Shown here piece by piece: positions 1 through 9,758 of a stretch of 64,000 nucleotides of DNA (positions within the stretch are counted from its first letter, which is position 1; every line of letters starts with the position of its first letter). The position numbers were made by a program, and so were the translations under genes. Origin of the DNA: Acidobacteriota bacterium (GTDB taxonomy: Bacteria; Acidobacteriota; UBA6911; JACQSX01). The stretch covers positions 1 through 64,000 of the forward strand of contig JACQSX010000010.1 of the NCBI GenBank assembly GCA_016211105.1, in the 5' to 3' direction. The notes under the pieces were generated by a model. It saw only the letters and a program-made list of their open reading frames with translations. It was not told the origin of the DNA and did not search any database.

Positions 1-1
1 C

Positions 2-643
2 ACCACTCAAAACGATGTTTCCATCAGTGAGCTGATGCAGCGGATCGATTGGCACATCTCGACTTGCTACAATCAACTCCATCATACGGCAGGAACGCTC
101 TGGCAGGGTCCTTTCCAGCATGCCGTCTGGGAACCGACGGTAGCCAACATGCTTCGACTGATCGATTACCTGCATGCCAATCCCCTGAGAGCCGGTTTGG
201 TCACCGACGTAAATGCTTATCGCTGGTCCAGCTATTTACATTATGCCGGTAGGCGCAGGCGCAAAGCCGTCGTGGTACCGCTTGGTATTCGGCGTCGCTG
301 GCCTCGGCGGCAGGTTCGAGAGGCATGGTATGCGGAGCACTTTGCCGCTTGCTACCGATCCGGCCAGCTCAGGCCCGATGCTGCAATGACCCGTATAAGA
401 GTCCTCGGCTCGGGCAAGTTTGTCCAATTGGTGACCGGGGAACTGGCCGGTCCAGGACGCCTGCCGGCGTTCCTTCAGGGCGCGCTCAAGCTCAAGCGCC
501 AGAAAGTTGTCTGGGGACTCAAGACTTTTCTGCACTTGCTCTGCCAGCCGCTTATCGACGCCTGGCTTGTCGCCGAACAACGGTGGAAGGAGCTGGCCGA
601 TAGAGTTGGCTCGCTATTGCCTCCCGCACAAGCCCCAGGCTGA
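2..643 (+). CDS. REP-associated tyrosine transposase (TnpA_REP / Y1 family), 5' truncated by window
   Basis: The open frame runs in from the window edge (it already reads through before the ATG at 35) and stops at 643. The visible part matches the C-terminal half of the Y1 (HUH) transposase family that acts on REP palindromes: a Tyr-containing helix (STCYNQLHHTAG), then LWQGPFQ, then YLHANPLRAGLV and the WSSYLHYAG block. These are the family's usual conserved strings, in the usual order. The HUH metal-binding motif would lie upstream, outside the window. The enzymes nick single-stranded REP hairpins. Hairpin repeats that could be substrates occur in this window inside the RHS gene and at about 10 kb. 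Whether it is intact upstream cannot be seen. Confidence 0.8.
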   Translation, partial: TTQNDVSISELMQRIDWHISTCYNQLHHTAGTLWQGPFQHAVWEPTVANMLRLIDYLHANPLRAGLVTDVNAYRWSSYLHYAGRRRRKAVVVPLGIRRRWPRRQVREAWYAEHFAACYRSGQLRPDAAMTRIRVLGSGKFVQLVTGELAGPGRLPAFLQGALKLKRQKVVWGLKTFLHLLCQPLIDAWLVAEQRWKELADRVGSLLPPAQAPG

Positions 644-970
644 TCGAGGTTCAGAGCTACTCCTTGATACTCCTTGGCAACGACTTTTTCTCCACCGGCC
701 GGGCTCTCCGTAGTGTAGGAACTCAGTTGTTGGTGGCGCATAGCGCATGTCCCAAGTCGGCTACGCCGATTCCATTAGCGCGCAAACTGACCAACTTGAA
801 GCGACCCGAGCATTTGTGTGCAAAATCCGCGCAGTGGCCTACGAACTCAATGCTGGCAGACGGGATGAAGAGAGCCTACCGGCTTTTGCAAACAGCACGC
901 TGGCTTTCCCAAATGGCCGTGAAATCCACATAATTGTTACGGCTTGGTGAGAGGCACGTCCAGGCTGCTG
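644..970. other. Intergenic stretch, no supported gene
   Basis: About 330 bases between the transposase and the small minus-strand gene. Short plus-strand ORFs (664..933, 747..950) cover it but show no recognisable motif, no good ribosome binding site and no hydrophobic pattern. I see no RNA gene or clear repeat here. Confidence 0.5.
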
Positions 971-1255
971 TCATGTTTGCTTCTTACTGTGTCGTCGCAT
1001 TCTTTGGCTGAGGATACCTAAAACAAACTGCCAAAGAGCGACCTGCACAAAAAGCATCAAGGTGGCGCGGCCCAGACAGAGGCCAGGATACCCTTCGGGA
1101 GGCAGGCACGGAATTGTCAGCAGTATTCCCGGGAGGTTGATCAGAATAAGGGCGATGCTCAATTTGTCGCTAGTAGTCCAGGACACCTCGAATATCGTTG
1201 GGAGAGCCAATGCTGTGGCCATTACGATCGCGCCGACTAGTCGTCTCTTTGACAT
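971..1255 (-). CDS. Small integral membrane protein, hypothetical (possible partner of the RHS protein)
   Basis: A 94-residue protein with three hydrophobic stretches (about residues 7-25, 33-52 and 64-82), a basic N-terminus (MSKRR) and a basic tail ending SKKQT. This pattern is consistent with three membrane helices and cytoplasmic positive charges. I do not recognise a family. It lies 88 bases downstream of the giant RHS gene on the same strand, the usual place for an immunity gene when an RHS protein is a toxin. That link is positional inference only. Its hydrophobic pattern makes it more credible than the ORFs on the opposite strand. Confidence 0.5.
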   Translation of the reverse strand: MSKRRLVGAIVMATALALPTIFEVSWTTSDKLSIALILINLPGILLTIPCLPPEGYPGLCLGRATLMLFVQVALWQFVLGILSQRMRRHSKKQT

Positions 1256-1343
1256 AGAGCTTTCACTCAGGAGTCCCTCAAGCTGTCACAAACTTGACCC
1301 CACGCGTTAACGACAGCTGCTTACTTCTTTGGATTTTCATTGA

Positions 1344-4300
1344 TCACGGGCTGGATAACCAAAGAACTCCTAGGCTTGTGGCATTTAGAAATTGTTGCAA
1401 GTAATCGTCGGTTGCTCTTTCAACCGCACGGCGTGTAGCAGCATCCCGTCCACTCCAATCATCTAACTCCGACCCGTGGTAACGAAAAGGATGGTGTTCA
1501 TTATCCCAGTTTCCGTGAGAATACTTGTCTTGAATACTATGCAATCCCCGCCCTAATGCTCTGTAAGCCCCATAACAATCCCCGCGTTTCCATGCTTCGA
1601 GTGCGTTCAGCATTTCAAGCGCAGCCCAGGCATCCCTGCTATCAGCTCCCCCAAGGGGGATGTCGAAGTGCCGCGACCGCCCGAAGTTCCACGGAGTAGG
1701 ATAAGGCGAAGTAGTGCCGAAGAAGCTGTCGACTCCAATATTGGCTGCACCGATTGCTCTGGCTGCGGCGTCCGAGAAGCCCAGCAACTGGGCCCTAGTG
1801 TAGGTCCCATAGGTTTGACCAGGCACCCCCTCATGCAGGTCGCGGTTCCAAAGCCCCACAATGTCTAGTGAGTTTATTGGATCACCCAGCACATACCCGT
1901 ACAAATTCGTATCCCCTCCGCCAAACCCGATCGGGTCCTTGGCGGTCCATCTTCCGGTTTCCGGATCGTAGTCGCGGGCGCCGAAACGAATGAGGCCGGT
2001 GTGGCGGTCGTATAGGCCGCCGGCAAAGCCGAAGGGTTGAAAGCCGGGATTGGTGTCCATAAGGACGCTGCCGAATTCGTCATAGTCTAGCCGCTGGACA
2101 ATTTCGCCCGTTGCGGCCTGGATCACAATTCGCGGGCTGCCCAGATGGTCGGAAATGATCCGGTAGTTGACGCCAGCTTTCATCATATAATCGGGAACGT
2201 TGGATCGGCTTGCATAAACAAAGCGCGCCTTGACAGCATTGTTGCCATTGAGTTCCGCGATGGGATTGAGGCCATTTTGGTACAGGAATCCCTGCACCAG
2301 CAGGCCGTTGACCTTCTTGCCAATGCGGCGGTTGGCGCCGTCGATCATGTAATCCACTCGGCTGCCATCCGGCAGGCGTACGTTCAGAAGGTTGCCCAGG
2401 ACGTCATACTGGTAGAGGGTTGTTTGGCTTCCAGTCGTCTTGCTTAGCAGCTCGCCATTGGCGGTGTAATTGTACGTCGTTGGGCCGTACTGGATGAGAC
2501 GGTCCTGGGCGTCGTAGGTTGCGGTGATCGTGGCGCCAGTAGTGGCCGTGATATCACCGCCGCCGATGGCGCCTGTAGTAGTAAAGGAGCGGGCAATATC
2601 GGGCGACGCCGGCGCTGCGCTCCCTGAGGAGCTGTGAAAAAATTCAGAGCCGCGCGCGTAAGCAAGCGGACTCTCGTCGGTGGGTCCGCTCCCTGACGGT
2701 CGCGGCTCTGTCGTAAATCTCTCCACGTTGCCGCTGCTCCCGGTGGTCACGCCGCCCCCGCCGGTCCCTGAATGTAGCGGTTCTGAAACACTATCACGGA
2801 TCCCTCGGTACACGTCGGCAGCGGCGCCGGCGGCGATCAGATTCACTCCACCGCTCCCTGACGGTCGCGGCTCGGATTCCTCGCCTCCTGACGGTCGCGA
2901 GTCTTCGTATGGTCCGCTCCCTGATGGTCGCGGCTCGGATTCCTTCGCACGTTCTAACGGTCGTGGCTCCGACATGGACAACGGGGCAGCACTAGCGCCG
3001 CCGGCCGCGTAGGTCAGCCGGTTGCCGTTGCTGTCGTACGTATAAGTTGAAAGCGCGACGCCGTTTCTGGTGACCGCGGCCAGTCGTCCGGCTGGGTCGT
3101 AGGTGTAACCGTACGTCGTGGCGGCGCCGGAGACCGTCTCGTTTTTCGTGGTGATTCGACCGAGCTTGTCGCGGGTGTACTGCGCCAAATAAAGCGGCGT
3201 GCCCCCATGAGAAGCGCTGTAGCTTGTCGCCTCGGAAAATCCGCTGTAGCTCCAACTGTCCATCACGTTTCCCAGCGCAGTCGCTGTGATCAAACCGTTT
3301 TGCAAATCGCGGTTCAACGTAAGATCTCCGGCCTTGGTCAGCAGGTCATCCCGGTCGTATTGGTACGTGACGGTTTGCCCGCCGTTGACGCTGTGGGAAG
3401 TCACGCGCAGGTTGTTGTCAAAGGTTCGAGAGGCCATGCCCACAATCTCGCCGGCCCAAGCTTCGCTCGTCAGAAGCGACCCATCGTAGGAGTAAGAAAG
3501 CGTGCCGCCCGAAGGAGCGGTAATGCCGGTCAGGTTTCCTGTCGCTGCGCTGAAGGTGTACCCAAGCTGACCTGCTGGCAGGCTCAAGTTACTCAGCCGG
3601 CCGGCCGAGTCGTAGCCAAAGTCCAAAGTCAAAGTGTCTGGACGGGTGATGCGCGCGGGCTGCCGATCCGCGTTGTAGTCGACCGAGGTCTGGCTGCTGC
3701 CGCCTACCGACGGCGGCGTGTACTTGGACGGCAGATCCAGCGGAGTGTAAGAGAAATTGTGACTGGGCCGAGACGGCGGAATGACGGACATGACATTGCC
3801 GTTGATGTCGTAGGAAAAATTGATGGTCCTTCCATCGGCAAGGGTTTGCCGTGTGACGCGGCCGGCCGAGTCGTAGTCAAAGCGCGTCACACGGCCCAGC
3901 GCGTCGGTGACGCTATCCAGGTAACTGGAGCTGTTGTACGCAAAAGTAGTCGCGCGCGTGTCACTTGCTGTTCCCACGGTGGCCGTGGTCAATCGACCGC
4001 GAGCGTCATAGGCGAAATTGGCGGGAGCAAGGCCTGTGACCTGATGCTGCAACACGCGTCCCAGCGCGTCTACCATGCTGAAGGTCTGTCGCCCCTCGGG
4101 TGTAGTGGCCGTGAACTTGCGCGTCGCAGCATCGAAAATGCGCGTAAAGGCGCGGCCGTTGATCGTGACCTGGTCGGTCAATTTGGTCAGGCTCAAGACA
4201 TTGTTTGGATCGGACAAAGTTGCCGTGCGCTGGCCGGTGATCGTGGAGAGGATTCCGCTGGGAGTCTTCAGGGTGTGATTTGCAGAAAAGGGCGCTTGCA

Positions 4301-7300
4301 TGCCAAAACGCGGGTCGGGGCCTTCCAACAAATTCGAGGTTGTCCCATCCGGAAGCGTAGTGAGGCGGCGTTGATCGGTGCCCACGGTGACGTCGGTTTT
4401 TGTGCCGTCGGCAAACGTGGTGAGCAGATGCCGGCCGCCTGTGGCTGCGCGCTCCACCCGGTAGCGTGTGACGCGGTTCAGAGCGGTGGTCTTGGCGACT
4501 TCCCAGCCGCCTGCAATTTCGCTGCGGGCTAGGGCGTGGAAGCCATCGGCAGGATCTTGATCCTTCACCAATCGCCCTGACGGGTCGTAATTGAATTGGT
4601 AGAGACTGCCTTTGGGATCGGTGAGACTGGTCATAAGTCCGTCGCTGGTATAGGCAAACGAAGCCGATTCGCCTGCGGGGTTGGCGATGCGAGCCAAGTA
4701 CCCCTTAGCGTCCAGTGTGAGCTGCGTGCGCTGGCCAAACGGGGCGACAATCGCTGTGGGATTGCCCGTAGTGTCGCGCTCGACGGTGGTCGTGTTGCCG
4801 TCGCCATCTTGAATTTGGATCAGGCGGCCTTGAGCGTCATAGCGAAACTGCAACAGGGGCACGCCCGTGAAGGCATTCAAAGTGCGCAAGTGGCGGCCTG
4901 CATCGTCAAAAACATAAATCTCGCTTGCGTCTTCCGACGGAATGACAATGTCGGCGATCGAAAGCCCCGGAAGCGGCGAGGTGACTTTTCGGACGCGCCC
5001 CGTCTGCGCAATGTACAGGTTTCCTTCCGGTCCTGTTGCGACATCGACCGGCGCAAGAAGCGCAGCCTGAGTGGCCGGGCCGCCATCGCCGGCTGTGCCT
5101 CGCGTACCGCTGCCTGCCACCGTTGTAATGATCCCGGCAGAAGTGAGCCGGCGGATACGGTCGTTGCTTGCAAGGGAGATGTACAAGCTGCCGTCGGAAG
5201 CCATCTCAATACCTGATGGGAATCCTAGGGCGGCCTCGATGGCCGGCCCGCCGTCGCCACTGACGTCAGTGCCACCTGTGCCCGCTACGGTGGTGATGAT
5301 CCCATCAGCGCTGACGCGGCGGATGCGCAAGTTGGTCCAGTCGGCGATGTAGAAACTGCCATCGGCGGCAAGCGCCACGTCTTGAGGAAACCCGATGCTT
5401 GCCGCGGTGGCTTTGCCTCTGTCGCCGGCAAAGCCACGGAAGCCATTGCCCGCCACCGTTGTGATGGTACCGTCAGGGGCGACGCGGCGAATGCGATCGT
5501 TGTTGGAATCGGCGACGTAAATGCTACCGTCAGGACCCACAGCAATGCCGGCCGGCGCAGAAAGCTTGGCCTGAGTTGCCAGGCCGCCGTCGCCGCCAAA
5601 GCCGGCAGTTCCAGATCCGGCAACCGTAGTGATGATTCCGTCAAGGCCCACCCGACGGATACGATTGTTGCTGGTGTCGGCAATATACAGGCTGCCATCG
5701 GGGCCGAAGGCCAGACCCCGAGGAGATGCAAGCTGCGCCAGCGTTGCAAGACCCCCGTCGCCGGCATAGCCGTATGCGCCAGTGCCAGCAACGACTGTGA
5801 TTATTCCATCGGGAGCGACACGTTGAACGCGGTTGCCGTCGGCAAAATAGAGGCTCCCATCGGCTGCCGCGGCCACTGCTGCAGGTGAGCTTAAACCCGC
5901 GATGAGGGTGCTGACAACCGAGTAGAGGTTTTCCGTGCTGCGTCTCTGCCCATTTCCCAAGTAAAGAACCTTACCGATGGCATCGTAAGCGTGATGCTCG
6001 CTCAGGCTCCAGGCGCCTAAGCCTTGAGCGAGCGCATCCCAGGGGCCAATGGCTGTGTTTTGTTCTTGCCACAATGTAATCTCTTGACGCGTTCGAGTAG
6101 TAGAGATGGGGATTGCAGAAAAGGCGCCGAAACTTCTCGATAACTGAGCCGGCTGTGCGTACACTGCGCCGTAAACATAGCCGATCCGCAGCGTGATGGG
6201 TTGGTTTCCCTGTAATGTGCGACCGTAGCCGTCCTTACCGTCCCAGGTGAAGGGGAACGTTTGGTTTGGGCCTGCGGCTACGCTGTGAGAAAACTGTCGT
6301 CCCGCGATTTCTATCACCAGATCCATTCGTTTTAAACTCGCAGGGACGGTTGCAGCGCTGAGAGGAATCTCGATGAGGTTGGCCGCCTTGCGCCCTGTGA
6401 CTCGATCACTCTGATAATGCAAGTTCAGTGAAGTGCCGACGATGCCAATCGCCTCGCCCAATACTTGGTTTTGACATTCGACGACCGAACCAGTGGCCCG
6501 GCACGGACTGTCGATCTTGCTGTCTTTTCTTGCCTCGGCTTGACCAGGAGGCCGGGCGTCGCCCGGCAGGACATAGGGCCAGTTGAAATCCCAGGGAGTA
6601 AAGTGGTCAATCGGCGCGCGCCACAGGGTGATTCCTGCCGCCGGGTAAAGATCTGCAAGCTGCCGGCGCTCCGGGTCGGTGATTCCAAGATTGGCAAGGG
6701 CCTGCGCGCTTGCCGGCGCGCCACTTCCATCGACATCCAGTGACGCCAGGCCGCCGCCAACATCCAGAATCTTGATCACGCGGCCGTTGTCCGAGGGTAC
6801 CCACGTCGCCTTCACTCTGTCGTAGTAGCCGGCCGGAACAATTCCGCCCACGGGAAACTTTAGGAAGTTTTCCAGGTAGAACCAGACCGGTTTGCTGAAG
6901 CGAACGTCCGTCGCGGCCAGGGCGTCGGCCTGATCCACACTGAATTCCACGGCATACGTGTAGGCGCTTGTCGGGGGAAGCGCCGCAGGCATCGCCCTGG
7001 GGCCTTTGTCGCCGGCGGTGTACTCTGTGGCCCGCACGCTTAAATTGGTTATCGCTTGCGTGCTGCCATTGGGCAGCAGCAAATCAGCCTGTGTACCCTG
7101 TGAAAAAAGTAACGTCGCCTGCCGTGTGCCATCCGCGTCAGAGACAGGATTCCCACGTGCGACCTGAATGGGAATGCTGGAACTCAGATCGACGGTGGTA
7201 ACTTTGCCGTCTTGCTCCACCAGCGTCACATCGGGAAGGAAAACGTAATCCTGCCACGGCACGGCGACCTGTCGCTGGGCGGGCAGAAAGCCGCTTTTTT

Positions 7301-9758
7301 GGTATACCAGAGCCAGCGGACCGCCGCCGTTGACCGCAAGATCGAACATCCCATCTGCTCGGGTCAATGTCTGGCCAAATTCAGGATGGCCCAACGCGCT
7401 GATGCGCACTCCCGCCAATGGCGCATCGTTTCGGTCCGTGGCACGGCCGCGCAACACTGCGGCGCGCTTTGCCTGGATAGTCCCGGCTGCCACGCCGGTT
7501 TGAATTGGGTTGCTTGCCGTGTACAAAAACTGGCTCGCCATCTGAACAGTTGTGGCCACGCTGCGATCCAGCGGCGGCGCCACAGTCGTGGGGTCCGGAG
7601 GTAGGGTGACGCCCACTTGCAGCGCAATTGCAGGACTGCTGTTGCCGGCGCGGTCTTTTGCGACCAGTTCAAGTTTGTCCCCCTCTTGCGCGGCGATGAC
7701 AGTTGTGAAGCTGCCATCGGCGCCGGCGGCAGTGTTGATGCTTTGCCCGCTACGAAGATTCGTGATGACGACCGTCGATCCCCCTTCCACGCTGGCGGGT
7801 TTTCCAATGATGTTTACCTGTCCATTGATGATCGGTCCTAGTTGAATGATCGCAGGGTTGGGCGCTGTAGGCGCAACGGTATCTAACGTGATTCGGACAG
7901 CCAGCGACCCGGTATTGCCGGCTCGATCGGTGGCAATTAAATTGAAGACGTTCAAGCCTTCGGCGGAAACGAGGAGGCTGTGTTGAAACCCAAGATCCGT
8001 TGCGACCGATACGGCCTGGCCGTTGAGTATAAGGCTTGCCGCTTCACTGAGCTGGCCGCGGAACGTTTGCTGGGGCTGGTTGGTCAACGATCCATCTCTT
8101 GGAACCGCCAGCGAAATTGCAGGCGGAATGGTATCGACCGTGATCCTCACTATCAGCGATCCCACGTTGCCGGCAAGATCTTCAGCCACCAGATTAAAAA
8201 CAGTGATTCCTTCGGGAAAAACAATCGGGCCATGTTGAAACGTGCCGTCCACCGCAATGGGAATGATCTGGTTGTTCAGAGTGAGACTCCTTGTCGGTTC
8301 GTTGACAGCGCCGAGCAGCACCTGTTGAGGCTGGTGGGTCAGCGTGTCGATGCTCGGGGACTGCAATGTGATTCGGGGAGGGAGAGTATCTACGGTAAAG
8401 GCCAAAGAAGCGGCCTCAGAGAGGTTGGCGTTCCAGTCCTTCACGCTGGCTAAGAGGGAGGCCCGCCCCTCGGGGAGCGGACTGAGCGGCACACACACAG
8501 TGGTGCTCTCGAGGTAAGCGCAGGTAACTGGAAGTTCCTGCCTAACTGGTTCTTCTGCCCGCAGACCGAGTGTCGCGGGGTTTACGCCGGAGCCGACATC
8601 GCTGTAGCTGAGGCGAAAGTTGGGTGTTTTTGTGTTGATGAAAGCTCCGTTGGCAGGAGCGGTAAAGCGGATCACGGGTGGAATCGTGTCCTGATAAAGT
8701 GTCAAATCCTCAATGACGGGGCCTTTGAATTCCAACCTGTAAAGGACTTGTCCTACAGCATTGATGTGACTCAAGGCCAGTTCGGTCGCGACCCAAACGG
8801 AAAGATTGCGCGTGTGAGCGACAAGATCGACAAGCTTGCCGTCTTTGTCGTCAAGAAGGGGAAACTTCGAAACCAACTCGCCGGTTTGGGTCACTCGGAC
8901 CAATTCTTTGTTTGTGGCCACCCATAAACCGCCTGTTCCTGCGGCGGCGATCCGCTCCGAATTGTCGAAGCGAGTTTCAAATTGAAGAGCGCCATTGACG
9001 TTGTAGCGGCGCAGCGTCTTCTTGAGAGCCACCCAGAGTTGTCCTGATTTGCTGTCCACGTCGATATCTTGAAGATCGGGATTCTTTTCCAAATTTACGG
9101 CTACGGCCAGATTTCCGTTGTCACCCAGAGCGTTCAGGGTCTCCTTGGTCGCAACCCAGATTAGAGAGGTGACCGGGTCAGCGACCAGGTTTTGCACGTT
9201 TTCTGGAAGAGAATAGGTCCTAGCCAGCCGCCCCTGTAGGTTAAATTGAAACAGCCTTCTCCGAATGCCCAGCCACGCAGTTCCGGTAGTGGAATTGACA
9301 GCTAAAGCCGCATGGCCGCGGCCGCCGCTCTCTTCTCCCGGCTTTTCCAAATCGATCGAAACGACAAACAAAGGCGCGCCATTGAAGCTGTAACCCCGCA
9401 GCGTGCCATCTCCGTATGTCCAAACAACTCCGCGTCGCTCGTCCACGGCCGCTGCCGCAACCTTTCGAATGCTGGCGACTTCCAACAACGGAGCGCCGTC
9501 GGCAGCGGCAAGCTTCAAGATCCGATCGTTTTTGGCGATCCAGAGAGCGTCCAAGTACTCCGGATTGGGTGAAGCCGCCTGTGCTGGCGCGGGCGAAAGA
9601 TGGATCGGGAAAAAACCGAGGAACAAAAGCGAGCCAATCAGCGGAATAGGCCGGCTGACAAGGCGCAATGCAGGCGCAAGCAGTCGCCCGCTGGAAATTC
9701 GTGGTTGGGACCAAGCGTAGGGCCATAGAAGGGACGGGCTAGGGCGCCGATGACACAA
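1344..9758 (-). CDS. Giant secreted NHL-repeat / RHS-repeat protein with variable C-terminal domain
   Basis: 2804 residues. A hydrophobic segment (about 39-51) followed by APAQA-AS near residue 61 looks like a signal peptide preceded by a long N-region. The TTG start is therefore uncertain. Order of domains: a beta-propeller-like region with repeated 'WVA' units (about 60-350); Ig-like repeats beginning DTIPPVI / DTLPPRI (about 355-640); a carboxypeptidase-regulatory-like fold near 780-830; five to six NHL-type repeats with 'ADGSLYIAD..NNRIRRV' and 'AGDGG' (about 1275-1590); YD/RHS repeats (about 1600-2520) interrupted at 2256-2386 by a low-complexity insert made of DNA palindromes; and an RHS core ending in RFGARDYDPETGRWTAKDP near 2590. 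After the core comes a unique tail of about 170 residues with His/Asp motifs (GLHSIQDKYSHG), resembling the helix of zinc phospholipase C-like enzymes. Probably a surface or secreted effector. The activity of the tail is inferred, not shown. Confidence 0.85.
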   Translation of the reverse strand: MCHRRPSPSLLWPYAWSQPRISSGRLLAPALRLVSRPIPLIGSLLFLGFFPIHLSPAPAQAASPNPEYLDALWIAKNDRILKLAAADGAPLLEVASIRKVAAAAVDERRGVVWTYGDGTLRGYSFNGAPLFVVSIDLEKPGEESGGRGHAALAVNSTTGTAWLGIRRRLFQFNLQGRLARTYSLPENVQNLVADPVTSLIWVATKETLNALGDNGNLAVAVNLEKNPDLQDIDVDSKSGQLWVALKKTLRRYNVNGALQFETRFDNSERIAAAGTGGLWVATNKELVRVTQTGELVSKFPLLDDKDGKLVDLVAHTRNLSVWVATELALSHINAVGQVLYRLEFKGPVIEDLTLYQDTIPPVIRFTAPANGAFINTKTPNFRLSYSDVGSGVNPATLGLRAEEPVRQELPVTCAYLESTTVCVPLSPLPEGRASLLASVKDWNANLSEAASLAFTVDTLPPRITLQSPSIDTLTHQPQQVLLGAVNEPTRSLTLNNQIIPIAVDGTFQHGPIVFPEGITVFNLVAEDLAGNVGSLIVRITVDTIPPAISLAVPRDGSLTNQPQQTFRGQLSEAASLILNGQAVSVATDLGFQHSLLVSAEGLNVFNLIATDRAGNTGSLAVRITLDTVAPTAPNPAIIQLGPIINGQVNIIGKPASVEGGSTVVITNLRSGQSINTAAGADGSFTTVIAAQEGDKLELVAKDRAGNSSPAIALQVGVTLPPDPTTVAPPLDRSVATTVQMASQFLYTASNPIQTGVAAGTIQAKRAAVLRGRATDRNDAPLAGVRISALGHPEFGQTLTRADGMFDLAVNGGGPLALVYQKSGFLPAQRQVAVPWQDYVFLPDVTLVEQDGKVTTVDLSSSIPIQVARGNPVSDADGTRQATLLFSQGTQADLLLPNGSTQAITNLSVRATEYTAGDKGPRAMPAALPPTSAYTYAVEFSVDQADALAATDVRFSKPVWFYLENFLKFPVGGIVPAGYYDRVKATWVPSDNGRVIKILDVGGGLASLDVDGSGAPASAQALANLGITDPERRQLADLYPAAGITLWRAPIDHFTPWDFNWPYVLPGDARPPGQAEARKDSKIDSPCRATGSVVECQNQVLGEAIGIVGTSLNLHYQSDRVTGRKAANLIEIPLSAATVPASLKRMDLVIEIAGRQFSHSVAAGPNQTFPFTWDGKDGYGRTLQGNQPITLRIGYVYGAVYAQPAQLSRSFGAFSAIPISTTRTRQEITLWQEQNTAIGPWDALAQGLGAWSLSEHHAYDAIGKVLYLGNGQRRSTENLYSVVSTLIAGLSSPAAVAAAADGSLYFADGNRVQRVAPDGIITVVAGTGAYGYAGDGGLATLAQLASPRGLAFGPDGSLYIADTSNNRIRRVGLDGIITTVAGSGTAGFGGDGGLATQAKLSAPAGIAVGPDGSIYVADSNNDRIRRVAPDGTITTVAGNGFRGFAGDRGKATAASIGFPQDVALAADGSFYIADWTNLRIRRVSADGIITTVAGTGGTDVSGDGGPAIEAALGFPSGIEMASDGSLYISLASNDRIRRLTSAGIITTVAGSGTRGTAGDGGPATQAALLAPVDVATGPEGNLYIAQTGRVRKVTSPLPGLSIADIVIPSEDASEIYVFDDAGRHLRTLNAFTGVPLLQFRYDAQGRLIQIQDGDGNTTTVERDTTGNPTAIVAPFGQRTQLTLDAKGYLARIANPAGESASFAYTSDGLMTSLTDPKGSLYQFNYDPSGRLVKDQDPADGFHALARSEIAGGWEVAKTTALNRVTRYRVERAATGGRHLLTTFADGTKTDVTVGTDQRRLTTLPDGTTSNLLEGPDPRFGMQAPFSANHTLKTPSGILSTITGQRTATLSDPNNVLSLTKLTDQVTINGRAFTRIFDAATRKFTATTPEGRQTFSMVDALGRVLQHQVTGLAPANFAYDARGRLTTATVGTASDTRATTFAYNSSSYLDSVTDALGRVTRFDYDSAGRVTRQTLADGRTINFSYDINGNVMSVIPPSRPSHNFSYTPLDLPSKYTPPSVGGSSQTSVDYNADRQPARITRPDTLTLDFGYDSAGRLSNLSLPAGQLGYTFSAATGNLTGITAPSGGTLSYSYDGSLLTSEAWAGEIVGMASRTFDNNLRVTSHSVNGGQTVTYQYDRDDLLTKAGDLTLNRDLQNGLITATALGNVMDSWSYSGFSEATSYSASHGGTPLYLAQYTRDKLGRITTKNETVSGAATTYGYTYDPAGRLAAVTRNGVALSTYTYDSNGNRLTYAAGGASAAPLSMSEPRPLERAKESEPRPSGSGPYEDSRPSGGEESEPRPSGSGGVNLIAAGAAADVYRGIRDSVSEPLHSGTGGGGVTTGSSGNVERFTTEPRPSGSGPTDESPLAYARGSEFFHSSSGSAAPASPDIARSFTTTGAIGGGDITATTGATITATYDAQDRLIQYGPTTYNYTANGELLSKTTGSQTTLYQYDVLGNLLNVRLPDGSRVDYMIDGANRRIGKKVNGLLVQGFLYQNGLNPIAELNGNNAVKARFVYASRSNVPDYMMKAGVNYRIISDHLGSPRIVIQAATGEIVQRLDYDEFGSVLMDTNPGFQPFGFAGGLYDRHTGLIRFGARDYDPETGRWTAKDPIGFGGGDTNLYGYVLGDPINSLDIVGLWNRDLHEGVPGQTYGTYTRAQLLGFSDAAARAIGAANIGVDSFFGTTSPYPTPWNFGRSRHFDIPLGGADSRDAWAALEMLNALEAWKRGDCYGAYRALGRGLHSIQDKYSHGNWDNEHHPFRYHGSELDDWSGRDAATRRAVERATDDYLQQFLNATSLGVLWLSSP
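2634..2969. repeat. Cluster of REP-like palindromic elements inserted in frame in the RHS gene
   Basis: The complete unit (2645-2710) is a nested hairpin. Outer arms CAGAGCCGCG (2645-2654) and CGCGGCTCTG (2701-2710) pair perfectly, and inner arms AGCGGAC (2665-2671) and GTCCGCT (2684-2690) pair perfectly. Partial or degenerate copies of the 3' half (CCGCTCCCTGACGGTCGCGG) follow at about 2851-2873, 2885-2903, 2913-2935 and 2949-2969. On the coding (minus) strand they translate as repeated SEPRPSGSG-like peptides, so the insertions keep the RHS frame open. The same unit occurs between genes at 9980-10057. Confidence 0.85.

Noticed and set aside
747-950. 67-residue ORF after the transposase
   Set aside because: No motif, no ribosome site and no conserved pattern visible; short ORFs of this size are expected by chance.
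2634-2969. CRISPR array
   Set aside because: Repeat copies are palindromic, unequal in length and unevenly spaced, with no unique spacers of constant size and no cas genes.
2680-3012. Plus-strand ORF reading GPLPDGRGS repeats
   Set aside because: It is the complement of the REP-like palindromes inside the RHS gene, not a protein of its own.
3207-4532. 441-residue plus-strand ORF opposite the RHS gene
   Set aside because: It mirrors the RHS codon pattern on the other strand, has no motif and no ribosome site. The RHS frame is continuous and clearly coding.
5000-5930. Tandem DNA repeat array
   Set aside because: The period comes from NHL protein repeats in the RHS gene; the DNA copies differ and the coding frame explains them.
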